64,000 nt of DNA, taken from positions 4,774,001 through 4,838,000 of the forward strand of contig NZ_CP097384.1 of assembly GCF_024584705.1 (NCBI RefSeq). Reading direction: 5' to 3'. The notes under the pieces were generated by a model, which saw only the letters and a list, made by a program, of their open reading frames with translations, had not been told where the DNA came from and ran no database searches. Origin of the DNA: Blastopirellula sp. J2-11 (lineage in GTDB: Bacteria; Planctomycetota; Planctomycetia; Pirellulales; Pirellulaceae). Made by a program: the position numbers and the translations under genes. Each line of letters begins with the position of its first letter. The stretch's first letter is position 1. Below are positions 53,345 to 61,691 of this stretch, one piece after another.

Positions 53345-54625
53345 ATGTCACGCACTCGCAGCCACGAAATTTTCCAGCGCGCTTTACAATTGATGCCCGG
53401 CGGCGTGAACAGCCCGGCCCGTGCTTTTGGCGGAGTCGGCGGCGAGCCGCTCGTCTTCGAGCGAGGCGAAGGCGCCTATTTGATCGACGTCGACGGCAAT
53501 CGCTACATCGACTATATCGGCTCGTGGGGGCCGATGATCCTGGGACATGGAAACGAGCAGGTCCGCGCCGCGATTCACGCAGCCGTCGATCAAGGGACCA
53601 GCTTCGGCGCGCCAACCGAGCGCGAGAATACCCTCGCCGAGTTGATCATTGAGTTGGTGCCGTCGGTTGAAAAAGTACGCCTGGTCAACAGCGGCACCGA
53701 AGCGACGATGAGCGCGATTCGCGTTGCCCGCGGCTTTACGGGACGCAACAAGATTGTCAAGTTCGCCGGCAACTATCATGGTCATGTCGACAGCTTGCTG
53801 GTCGCCGCCGGCAGCGCTGCAGCAACGTTGGGCGTTCCCAATTCGCCAGGGGTGACGCCTGGCGCGACCGCCGATACGATCGTCTTGCCGTACAACGATC
53901 CGGACGCATTAGCCCGCGCTTTTGCAAAGCATGGCGATGATTTGGCCTGCGTGATTTTTGAGCCGATCGTCGGCAACATGGGAACCGTGATTCCGACGCC
54001 CGAGTTTTTGACGGCGATTCGCGACCTGTGCACTAAGCATGGCGCGGTGATGCTGATGGACGAAGTGATGACCGGCTTTCGGGTCGCGCTCGGCGGCGCC
54101 CAACAATTGTTTGGCGTGACGCCTGACCTGACGACGATGGGGAAGATCGTCGGCGGCGGTTTGCCGATCGCCGCTTATGGCGGCAGAGCCGACATCATGA
54201 ATCACGTTCTACCGGCGGGCCAAGTTTTTCAAGCAGGGACCCTGAGCGGAAATCCGCTCGCAACCGCCGCAGGAATCGCGACCTTGTCGATACTGAAGGA
54301 AACCAATCCTTATCCGCGATTGGAGCAATTGGGCGATCGCCTGATGACGGGCCTGGCCCAAGCGGCGGCCGACGCCGGCGTTCCTGCTTCGGCAGCGCGG
54401 GTTGGCAGTATGGCGACTCTCTTTTTTGGCGCCGGCAAGGTCGTTGACTGGGACACCGCAGCAAAGAGCGACACCCAGCGCTACGCCGACTTCTTTTGGG
54501 GCCTGATTGATCGCGGTGTTTACTTTCCCTGCAGCCAGTTCGAGGCCCTCTTCATCTCGGTAACGCATACCGATGAAGATATCGACACGACAATCGCCGC
54601 GGCGCGGGCGACGTTGCAGGCCTAG
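53345..54625 (+). CDS. hemL: Glutamate-1-semialdehyde 2,1-aminomutase
   Basis: 426 residues, normal length. SRTRSHEIFQRALQLMPGGVNSPARAFGGVGGEP at the N-terminus, NSGTEATMSAIRVARGFTGR, KFAGNYHGHVDSLLVAAGS, LMDEVMTGFRVALGG, and the PLP lysine in TTMGKIVGGGLPIAAYGG. It converts glutamate-1-semialdehyde to 5-aminolevulinate in the C5 haem pathway. A strong bidirectional terminator follows. Confidence 0.97.
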   Translation: MSRTRSHEIFQRALQLMPGGVNSPARAFGGVGGEPLVFERGEGAYLIDVDGNRYIDYIGSWGPMILGHGNEQVRAAIHAAVDQGTSFGAPTERENTLAELIIELVPSVEKVRLVNSGTEATMSAIRVARGFTGRNKIVKFAGNYHGHVDSLLVAAGSAAATLGVPNSPGVTPGATADTIVLPYNDPDALARAFAKHGDDLACVIFEPIVGNMGTVIPTPEFLTAIRDLCTKHGAVMLMDEVMTGFRVALGGAQQLFGVTPDLTTMGKIVGGGLPIAAYGGRADIMNHVLPAGQVFQAGTLSGNPLATAAGIATLSILKETNPYPRLEQLGDRLMTGLAQAAADAGVPASAARVGSMATLFFGAGKVVDWDTAAKSDTQRYADFFWGLIDRGVYFPCSQFEALFISVTHTDEDIDTTIAAARATLQA

Positions 54626-54649
54626 GTGCAGGCGAATGTGACAACAAGA

Positions 54650-54687
54650 AAGAAACAACGCCGACCTAATGGTCGGCGTTGTTTCTT
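54650..54687. terminator. Bidirectional intrinsic terminator after hemL
   Basis: A perfect 17-base-pair stem: AAGAAACAACGCCGACC and its complement GGTCGGCGTTGTTTCTT around a TAAT loop. It serves the convergent hemL and TPR genes. Confidence 0.92.
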
Positions 54688-54712
54688 TTCTATGGTAATC
54701 GATTCCTGCCGT

Positions 54713-55756
54713 CTAACGACGAAACGGAGGAGCCGTCTGCATGCCGCTTCCCGAGTTTTGATTGAAATTCAGCTGCGGCGGGCTAGGAGCGGCAGGCAAC
54801 CGACGCAAGTTCGGCTGAGGCCCGCGTGACGGCAAGCTGGCGACCTCTGGCTGGCTTCGATCCAGGATCGACAACAACTGCCGAGCCGCATTCAGATCGG
54901 GGTCTTTTTCAATCGCCATGTTCAAATGAACGCGAGCCAACTGGGAGTCTCCCCGCTTGTAAAGCAGGTAGCCAAGGTTGTAGTGAGCCGGTGCGGCGCC
55001 ATGCGCGTATTCAAGCTGCGAAAAGGCTTCTTCCAGGCGATTCGCATCGACCAGCGCGCTGGCCATGTTATTACGATAACGTTTGTTCTCTGGCTCGATC
55101 ATCGTCGCCTTGAAGATCGCTCCCATCGCGTCATCAAAGCGTTTCGACTTCAAATAGCAAAGCCCCAGATCGTTCATCGCGACGGCGCTGTCGGGATGCG
55201 CAGCTGCCGCTTTTTGGTAGTACTCCAGCGCCGCGGGCGATTTCCCTTGGCGATCGAGCAGACGTGCATAACTGAGCAGCGCGAACAGATTATCGGGATA
55301 CTCTTCGATCGCTTTCAAATACTGCTTGGCCGCGCCATCAAAGTCTCCTTGCTGCTCATGCATCCGCCCGGAACCGAGATAGACATCCGCATTCAGATGA
55401 TCGGGCGTGTTCGCCAAACTGAGCGGGTCATCGGCCGGAATGGTCTTTGATTTGATCGTAAAAGCGTCGGAGATGCTTTTGCCGGCGTTTTTCAGCGTGG
55501 CGGTGAAGCCGCTATCACCAGACTTTTGGCTTTTCTGCGATTCCTTCTCGCGAATATATTCGTCGAGAGTCGTCGATTCGCTCTTGTCGCTCGTAAATTG
55601 CGCTTGCCGCACCTGAAACGAGGGGAGATTGCCAAGCAAACCGCCGCTCGTCTCTTCGGCATTTAACGTAGAAGTCCACATGGCGCTTGCCAGCGCCATC
55701 GATGCAATACCTGCACGAAGCGAATGCGAATTGAATATGGTCTTGTTCAGGGCCAC
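54713..55756 (-). CDS. Secreted TPR protein, possibly TadD-like
   Basis: 347 residues; ATG 55756 with GGAGGTG eight bases upstream. Signal-like N-terminus (RAGIASMALASAMWTSTLNA), a Ser/Lys-rich stretch, then four or five TPRs (ADVYLGSGRMHEQQGDFDGAAKQYLKAIEEYPDN; YARLLDRQGKSPAALEYYQKAAAAHPDS; NDLGLCYLKSKRFDDAMGAIFKATMIEPEN) and a Pro-rich tail. Located just downstream of a Tad cluster, where a TadD TPR protein is usual. The assignment to Tad is inference. Confidence 0.85.
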   Translation of the reverse strand: MALNKTIFNSHSLRAGIASMALASAMWTSTLNAEETSGGLLGNLPSFQVRQAQFTSDKSESTTLDEYIREKESQKSQKSGDSGFTATLKNAGKSISDAFTIKSKTIPADDPLSLANTPDHLNADVYLGSGRMHEQQGDFDGAAKQYLKAIEEYPDNLFALLSYARLLDRQGKSPAALEYYQKAAAAHPDSAVAMNDLGLCYLKSKRFDDAMGAIFKATMIEPENKRYRNNMASALVDANRLEEAFSQLEYAHGAAPAHYNLGYLLYKRGDSQLARVHLNMAIEKDPDLNAARQLLSILDRSQPEVASLPSRGPQPNLRRLPAAPSPPQLNFNQNSGSGMQTAPPFRR

Positions 55757-55959
55757 GCGACACCTCCGTGCGAACGCGCTTGTGGGCTGCTAGCACCAGC
55801 CGCACTTATAATCGGAATAACTTGCCCGTTTACTTTTCGACGAAAGACGCCGTCGCTCTACACCGAAAATGGGCGCGAGCGACAACCAAGCCGATATCTG
55901 GCGATGTTTTCCCGAAAGCGGCGCCCCCTGCCGGCGCCGCTACCGTGACTTTACCCCAC

Positions 55960-56496
55960 TTATTGCGTTGACGACTGGGCAGCCGGCAAGCGAGGCGCCG
56001 GAATCGAACCGCGCTCGGCTCGGTAGATGTCGTCAATAAAGTCGGCCGGACGACCGTAAGGCTCGGCTCCTGACTCGTAAATCTCAGGATGTGCGTTTGG
56101 TCCCAACATGCGGGCTACCGCGGCGTAAACCGAAGCCATCCGAGTTTGCGTCGCTTCTTGCGTCAGCGAAGTTTTGACAAAGACGGCGCGGCGGTCTGGC
56201 AAACCTTCCAGGATCTGGCGAATCTTCATCTCGCCGCCGCGGGTAATCTCGTTCGTCTCACTATTAAAGTGATGATCGCCCAGCGTGTTCTGCAAGCGGA
56301 TGCCGTTCGCCGTCATTTGGCTCAGATAGTTCCGAGTCGCCATGCGGTCATTCGTGAGGAATGGCTCAGGCCAGCATTTGTTCCGCGCGTAGTCGATCTT
56401 GGAGCGTTCCCAGAATTCACGCCAACCGGCGTCGCACGATCCCGCCATGACAAAAGCGGCGGCGATGGTAAGCGCGACTGCCTGACCTCGATTCAT
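55960..56496 (-). CDS. Small secreted protein next to Tad cluster
   Basis: 178 residues; ATG 56496 with GAGGAG nine bases upstream. Signal peptide MNRGQAVALTIAAAFVMAGSCDA. Mature part GWREFWERSKIDYARNKCWPEPFL, then LGDHHFNSETNEITRGGEMKIRQILEGLPDRRAVFVKTSLTQEATQTRMASVYAAVARML, whose middle faintly resembles an OmpA-like fold. Position between tadC and the TPR gene suggests a Tad accessory factor. A GC-rich hairpin (AGCGGCGCC / GGCGCCGCT, near 55918-55942) follows it. Confidence 0.75.
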   Translation of the reverse strand: MNRGQAVALTIAAAFVMAGSCDAGWREFWERSKIDYARNKCWPEPFLTNDRMATRNYLSQMTANGIRLQNTLGDHHFNSETNEITRGGEMKIRQILEGLPDRRAVFVKTSLTQEATQTRMASVYAAVARMLGPNAHPEIYESGAEPYGRPADFIDDIYRAERGSIPAPRLPAAQSSTQ

Positions 56497-56667
56497 CCGT
56501 CTATCTCCTCAGATGGGGCTAGTCCAACTAGCTCGGTAGTTCTTACTCGCGCTTGCGCGATCTGCCCGTTGGCCCGGTGCTTATTGGGCTTATCGGAAAA
56601 TCGCGCGTAGCGCAGCCACCTACAGCCGCCGAGACGGTACAGATTCACATTTACCCCCACCTCTCAC

Positions 56668-56700
56668 AAAAAACCTGGCCGCACAATGTGCGGCCAGGTT
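56668..56700 (-). terminator. Intrinsic terminator of the Tad operon
   Basis: On the minus strand AACCTGGCCGCAC / GTGCGGCCAGGTT (13-base-pair stem, three-base loop) followed by TTTTTT. It ends transcription after tadC, so the downstream 178-residue and TPR genes need their own promoter. Confidence 0.93.
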
Positions 56701-56732
56701 GAGTCAGGTAAAGTTTGCGGATTGCAACGGCG

Positions 56733-57695
56733 TTAGCTGTTGGCCGCCATCATCGGCAACATCTCGCGAATCACGGTGATCGCCGCCGGTCCGACTAGCA
56801 CGACAAAGATGCCGGGGAAAATGAAGAAGACCAGCGGGAAAATCATCTTCACCGCCGTCTTGGCCGCTTTCTCTTCTGCAATCTGCCGGCGACGCGTCCG
56901 CATCGAATCGCTTTGCACGCGCAACGCTTGAGAGATGCTAGAGCCGAATTTGTCGGCTTGAATCAAGATCGCTGCGAGGGAACGCAAATCGTCGACGCCG
57001 GTGCGATTACCAAGTTCGTGCAACACGTCGCTGCGTTGACGGCCGACTTGCAGTTGGAAATTGCAGAGCCCGAATTCTTCGGCAATCACCCGATACGTCT
57101 TTTTCATTTCTTCCGAAACGCGCCGCATCGCTTGATCGAGACCGAGCCCCGCTTCCACGCAGACGACCATCAGGTCCAGCGCGTCCGGCAAGCCGCGGAA
57201 GATCTGTTCTTTTCGCTTCTTGCCAAGATACCACAGGCCAATCGAGGGAATGTAAAACGAGATGCCGGCGATCGCGATTCCTTTGAAGAGATCGCTTTGA
57301 TTGTAGTTGCCGAGCAGCAGCACCAGTCCCCCACCGGCGATCAAGCCGATCAGCAACGAGGCGAATTTCAAGCCGAGGAACACGTTGGGCGCCGCTTCGC
57401 TCCGAAATCCGGCATGCGTGAGCCGCTCTTTCAGCGCGTTGGCGTCTTTCGCATTCTTAGGTTGCAACGGAGCCGCAAAGGCCGGCGTCGCTTTCTCCAG
57501 CACTTTTGAAACCGCGTTGCCGGCGCGATCTTCCCGATTTTTTTTACCAATCGGATCTTTAAAATCGTCGAGCCGATCTTCCGCGCGCGTCGCGCTGGGA
57601 GACCACGAATCAATCAACCACCAGACGCCGGCTGTAATGAGGCCGAATACGGCGAGCGGCACCAGGATGGCCCAGTTGAGAAAGGAAAGGTCCAT
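56733..57695 (-). CDS. tadC: Tad pilus inner-membrane platform protein TadC
   Basis: 320 residues. N-terminal membrane segment (FLNWAILVPLAVFGLITAGVWWLI), then SLLIGLIAGGGLVLLLG, and the T2SSF domain: FRGLPDALDLMVVCVEAGLGLDQAMRRVSEEMKKTY, LAAILIQADKFGSSISQALRVQSDSMRTRRRQIAEEKAAK, and a final membrane pair MIFPLVFFIFPGIFVVLVGPAAITVI. It forms the platform with TadB. Gene spacing of seven bases after tadB. Confidence 0.93.
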   Translation of the reverse strand: MDLSFLNWAILVPLAVFGLITAGVWWLIDSWSPSATRAEDRLDDFKDPIGKKNREDRAGNAVSKVLEKATPAFAAPLQPKNAKDANALKERLTHAGFRSEAAPNVFLGLKFASLLIGLIAGGGLVLLLGNYNQSDLFKGIAIAGISFYIPSIGLWYLGKKRKEQIFRGLPDALDLMVVCVEAGLGLDQAMRRVSEEMKKTYRVIAEEFGLCNFQLQVGRQRSDVLHELGNRTGVDDLRSLAAILIQADKFGSSISQALRVQSDSMRTRRRQIAEEKAAKTAVKMIFPLVFFIFPGIFVVLVGPAAITVIREMLPMMAANS

Positions 57696-57702
57696 GGTTC
57701 GC

Positions 57703-58665
57703 TTACACCTTGATGTCGATGATTTTCTGAATGACCCACGCCCCGATCAACTGCATTACGATCGCGACGGCCAGCATCTTATTTCCGAGCGGGTCGGTAA
57801 ACAGCGTCATGACATAGCCCGGATTGAGTCGCCACAGCGCGACAAACAGCGCCGGCGGCAGTCCCAACAGGACGATACCAGAGATCCGGCCTTCGCCGGT
57901 AAGCGCTTGAATCGTGCCGAACAGCTCAAGTCGTTGTCGCACGAGTCGGCCGATTTTGTCGAGGATTTCGGCCAAATCGCCGCCGGTCTGACGCTGCAAA
58001 ATGATCGCCGTGCCAAAGAACTTGAGATCCAAGTTCGGGACGCGTTCGGTCATGTCGGTGATTGCGTCTTCTAACGAAACGCCCAGGTTTTGCGCCTCGA
58101 ACACTTTCGAGAATTCACGCCCGATCGGATCATCCGACTCTTCGCTCACCAGGCGAAACCCGGCGCCCAAGCTATGTCCGGCGCGCAAGGCCCGCGAAAT
58201 CAGCTCCAGCGCGTCAGGTAGTTGCTTGCCAAATTTGGCCAAGCGAGCTTTCCGCTTAAAATGGACGACGGCGAATGGAATCACGCCCAACAATCCGGCG
58301 GTAATCGGCGCGACATAAAACGGCATGCCCAAAGCAACTGGCAAGATGCCGCCGGCAGCCGCTAACCCGCCTGAGATCATCACCAAATTGGCGACCGACA
58401 TGCTCATGTCGGCCTGATCCAGAAAGAGCCGCAGGTTGAAATACTGAAGGACGTACGCTTCGATCGCGTTCCCTTCATCCTGAAAACCAGAGAGCAATCC
58501 GGCCGCAGGATCGGCGTCTTTGCCGCGCGGCTGACCAGCTCCGGTCAGAACGTCGAGTCGCATTTCGGCATCTTCGCTGCCGGTACTGCGGAAGCTCAAT
58601 GCAACGCCGCCGATCAACGCGGCGATGCCTACGAAGACGACGATGGGAATTAATATCGACAACAT
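57703..58665 (-). CDS. tadB: Tad pilus inner-membrane platform protein TadB
   Basis: 320 residues; ATG 58665 with AGAGGT about ten bases upstream. One N-terminal membrane segment (LIPIVVFVGIAALIGGVALSF), two central ones, and the T2SSF region LPDALELISRALRAGHSLGAGFRLVSEES, ITDMTERVPNLDLKFFGTAIILQRQTGGDLAEILDKI, ending GVWVIQKIIDIKV-like. Pairs with TadC and the CpaF ATPase. Confidence 0.93.
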   Translation of the reverse strand: MLSILIPIVVFVGIAALIGGVALSFRSTGSEDAEMRLDVLTGAGQPRGKDADPAAGLLSGFQDEGNAIEAYVLQYFNLRLFLDQADMSMSVANLVMISGGLAAAGGILPVALGMPFYVAPITAGLLGVIPFAVVHFKRKARLAKFGKQLPDALELISRALRAGHSLGAGFRLVSEESDDPIGREFSKVFEAQNLGVSLEDAITDMTERVPNLDLKFFGTAIILQRQTGGDLAEILDKIGRLVRQRLELFGTIQALTGEGRISGIVLLGLPPALFVALWRLNPGYVMTLFTDPLGNKMLAVAIVMQLIGAWVIQKIIDIKV

Positions 58666-58702
58666 GGGGCAGTACCTCTTATGGCGCCTACCGGGAACAG
58701 GA

Positions 58703-60028
58703 TTAGTCGACCAACATCACGCGTTGCCTGAACGCGCTGGCCGGAAGCCGAACGCCTGCCGATTCAAGTCTCGACATAAAGTTCGGCCGGACGCCGGTCG
58801 CTTCAAACTGACCTCGAGCTCGCCCTGTCTCATCAATGCCAGTTTTGTTGTATCGATAAACGTCTTGCATCACGACGGTGTCTTGCTCCATGCCGATCAC
58901 CTCGGTGATGTGCGTCACGCGACGCGATCCCCCCTGCATACGGTTGGCCTGAATGATTAGGTCGACCGCGCTGGCGATCTGTTGACGCATCGCTTTGATC
59001 GGCAATTCAAAGCCGGCCATCGAGATCAGCGTCTCGACGCGCGCGATCGCGTCACGCGGGGTATTCGCATGGATCGTGGTCATCGAACCTTCGTGACCCG
59101 TGTTCATCGCTTGCAGCATGTCGAGCGTTTCGCCGCCGCGACATTCGCCGATGATGATTCGCTCAGGCCGCATACGCAGAGCATTGCGGACCAGGTCGGT
59201 CGCCGTAACAGAACCCTTCCCTTCGACATTGGAAGGACGCGTTTCTAACCGCACGACGTGATCCTGCTGCAGTTGCAATTCCGCGGCGTCTTCGATCGTC
59301 ACGATACGTTCTGAGGCCGAGATGAAGCTCGAGAGCGTATTGAGCAACGTCGTCTTACCTGAACCGGTGCCGCCGGCGATGATGATGTTCAAACGGGCTT
59401 TGATCGCCCCTTCCAGCAGCATCACCATCTCGGGCGTGAACGCTTTGTAGTTGAGCAGGTCTTCCAGCTTCAGCGGATTCGAGCCAAAACGGCGAATCGA
59501 CACGGCGGCGCCATCCAACGCCAGCGGCGGAATGATCGCGTTAAAACGAGAACCGTCCGGCAGGCGAGCGTCGACCATCGGGCAAGTTTCGTCCACGCGA
59601 CGACCGACGCGAGAAACGATGCGGTCAATGATTTGCAGCAGATGGTTGTTGTCGCGAAAGGTCACTTGGCTCTTTTCAAGCCGTCCATTCTTTTCGCAAT
59701 AGATCTGCTTGGGCCCGTTGATCAGAATATCGCTGATTGCATGATCTTTGAGCAGCAATTCGAGCGGCCCTAAGCCGAATGTTTCGTCCAGAACTTCTTC
59801 GATCAGTCGTTCGCGTTCGTTGCGATTGAGCAACGTTTCTTCCGTATCGCAAAGATGCTCTACGACCAGACGAATCTCGCGGCGCAAGACTTCGCCTTCG
59901 AGTTCGCCTACTTTCGAAAGATCCAGCTTATCGACAAGTTTGCCATGAATGCGACGCTTCAGGTTTTCGAACTCGGCCTGCTTGGCGTCTCCGTTTTTCG
60001 CTTCTGAGTTCAATGATCGTACAGACAT
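58703..60028 (-). CDS. cpaF: Tad pilus assembly ATPase CpaF/TadA
   Basis: 441 residues from ATG 60028 (GGAG eight bases upstream); an upstream in-frame start is not supported. N-terminal helical domain, [15 protein letters not shown], Walker [22 protein letters not shown], Asp box [13 protein letters not shown], Walker [43 protein letters not shown] hexameric secretion ATPase powering Flp pilus assembly. 37 bases before tadB. Confidence 0.96.
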   Translation of the reverse strand: MSVRSLNSEAKNGDAKQAEFENLKRRIHGKLVDKLDLSKVGELEGEVLRREIRLVVEHLCDTEETLLNRNERERLIEEVLDETFGLGPLELLLKDHAISDILINGPKQIYCEKNGRLEKSQVTFRDNNHLLQIIDRIVSRVGRRVDETCPMVDARLPDGSRFNAIIPPLALDGAAVSIRRFGSNPLKLEDLLNYKAFTPEMVMLLEGAIKARLNIIIAGGTGSGKTTLLNTLSSFISASERIVTIEDAAELQLQQDHVVRLETRPSNVEGKGSVTATDLVRNALRMRPERIIIGECRGGETLDMLQAMNTGHEGSMTTIHANTPRDAIARVETLISMAGFELPIKAMRQQIASAVDLIIQANRMQGGSRRVTHITEVIGMEQDTVVMQDVYRYNKTGIDETGRARGQFEATGVRPNFMSRLESAGVRLPASAFRQRVMLVD

Positions 60029-60339
60029 TTCTCTTCTCCGCGCCGTCTTCATGCGACGCACAATGCGAATGTTTCAGAAATCGAGCGCATACCGTCAGGG
60101 GTAACGGCCACTGGACCTCGTGAAAAACATACGTCATACGATTGACAACGTCGGAAGAATTTCGGCGACCCTCCGCCGAGATCCGATCGTATCGATTGCG
60201 CGGAGCGAAGCGGCTGAAAAAGCAGAATGAATGTGAGAATGAAAAATGGGGGCAGACCTTTTTGCAGCAAAATTGGGGTCTGACCCCAATTTTCATGGCG
60301 CCAATTTTCATCGTGCAGATTCCAAGGGAAGCCTGCGTT
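60029..60339. repeat. Operon-internal gap with GGGGTCAGACCCC palindrome
   Basis: 311 bases between cpaE and cpaF, unusually long inside a Tad operon. It contains the palindrome AAAATTGGGGTCTGACCCCAATTTT (60270-60294, arms of 12) and a near-copy half-site GGGGGCAGACC (60248-60258). A second ATGAAAATTGG copy lies beside it. The motif is REP-like. No gene seen. Confidence 0.65.
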
Positions 60340-61602
60340 TTACTTGGAGGCGGTCTCTTCGCTGCTTTCGGGCGCCGGCTGCGCCTCGGGGTTCTTTCCC
60401 CCCAGAAAGCCGAACCATCGACTGAGGCCGGCTTTGCTGCCGGTCGCAGAAGCTTTTTTGTTTTCGCCAGACAACACGTCGGCCAACCCAGCTATCGCTT
60501 GCGTAATGCCGGCGCGGGGCGCCTGTTCGATCAGCGGCACGCCGTTATTGCGAACTTCGACCATCACGCGATAGTCATTGGGGATCTGCCAAAAGATCTC
60601 GCTGCCGATCGTTTCTTGCGCCTTTTTCAGGCTGATCTGCCCAGAATCGAGACCAACGCGATTGACCACGATCCGCGTCTTCTCTTTCAGTCCGTCCGTT
60701 TCAGAAAAGGACATCATCAAGCGGACGACGTTTCGCAAACAAGGGAGATCCAGTTGGATCACCATCAGATTGTCTTGCGCCTCGCGCATGGCGACAAAGT
60801 CGAGCGGGCGAAAGCCTTTTGACAAATCGATGATGACGTGCGTAAAGGTCGCTTTGAGCAAGCCAATCACACGCGTAAAGTCGCTGGGACTGATCAGCGA
60901 GTCGTCGTGCAATTGCACCGGTCGCGGCAATAAGTAGAGCCCCGACGAATGTTTGGTGAGCGATCGTTTCAACAGGTTGAAGTCGAGTCGCTGAATGTTT
61001 TGCGCGACGTCGACCAGCGTATAGTCGGGGATGGTGTCGAGAAAAACGTCTGCGTCGCCTAGCGCCAGATCGAGATCGATCAACACAACGTTGTTCTTTT
61101 CATTGGAGGCCAATAGGCAACCAAGATTGACCGCCAAACTGGTGGCGCCAACGCCGCCGGTCGCTCCGCCAACGGTAATCACGCGGCAACCGCGCGAGCG
61201 TGATTCTCCTTTGCCGAACTTCTGACTGCTGATCCGCTCCAAGGCCGCCATCAAATCTTCAAGCACCACCGGGTGGGTCAAAAACTCTTTGGCGCCAGCG
61301 CGCATCGCACGTAAAATTAGATTGCCGTCTGTCGAAGCGCTGATAACTAAAATGCTGCACTCCGGATTTGCGTCGTGCAGCTCTTCAATCAGCGCCAAAC
61401 CTTTCTCGGGATTCGCATCGAGCGAAACGATCCCGATATCGGGATTGGTTTGTCCAACCACATCGGCGAAGAACTCGTACCGAGAGCATTCGGCTTCTAG
61501 CCAAATGACTTCCATGCTGAGCAATGTAGACTTCAGTTTTTCTCGGGTCGAGTCGGTTGGATCAACCAAGGCGACTCGCAATACGTTATTCATAGCCGAC
61601 AT
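60340..61602 (-). CDS. cpaE: Tad pilus localisation ATPase CpaE
   Basis: 420 residues. N-terminal receiver-like domain (about 8-125: RVALVDPTDSTREKLKSTLL, DIGIVSLDANPEKGLALIEEL, LVISASTDGNLILRAMRAGAKEFL), then a MinD/ParA-type ATPase: ITVGGATGGVGATSLAVNLGCLLA, VVLIDLDLALGDADVFLDTIPDYTLVDV, VIIDLSKGFRPLDFVAMREAQDNLMV. The P-loop reads ATGGVGATS, lacking both lysines of the deviant Walker A (KGGxGKT). It directs pilus machinery to its site. A Gly/Pro/Glu-rich tail ends it. Confidence 0.92.
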   Translation of the reverse strand: MSAMNNVLRVALVDPTDSTREKLKSTLLSMEVIWLEAECSRYEFFADVVGQTNPDIGIVSLDANPEKGLALIEELHDANPECSILVISASTDGNLILRAMRAGAKEFLTHPVVLEDLMAALERISSQKFGKGESRSRGCRVITVGGATGGVGATSLAVNLGCLLASNEKNNVVLIDLDLALGDADVFLDTIPDYTLVDVAQNIQRLDFNLLKRSLTKHSSGLYLLPRPVQLHDDSLISPSDFTRVIGLLKATFTHVIIDLSKGFRPLDFVAMREAQDNLMVIQLDLPCLRNVVRLMMSFSETDGLKEKTRIVVNRVGLDSGQISLKKAQETIGSEIFWQIPNDYRVMVEVRNNGVPLIEQAPRAGITQAIAGLADVLSGENKKASATGSKAGLSRWFGFLGGKNPEAQPAPESSEETASK

Positions 61603-61691
61603 ACTTCTTAATGCGACGTCTAGCGCTGTGAAAGACGGATTTAGGCAGGGTGCAAGTTAAGAAAGTGTAGTGCGCATTTCCGGCGCCGCGA

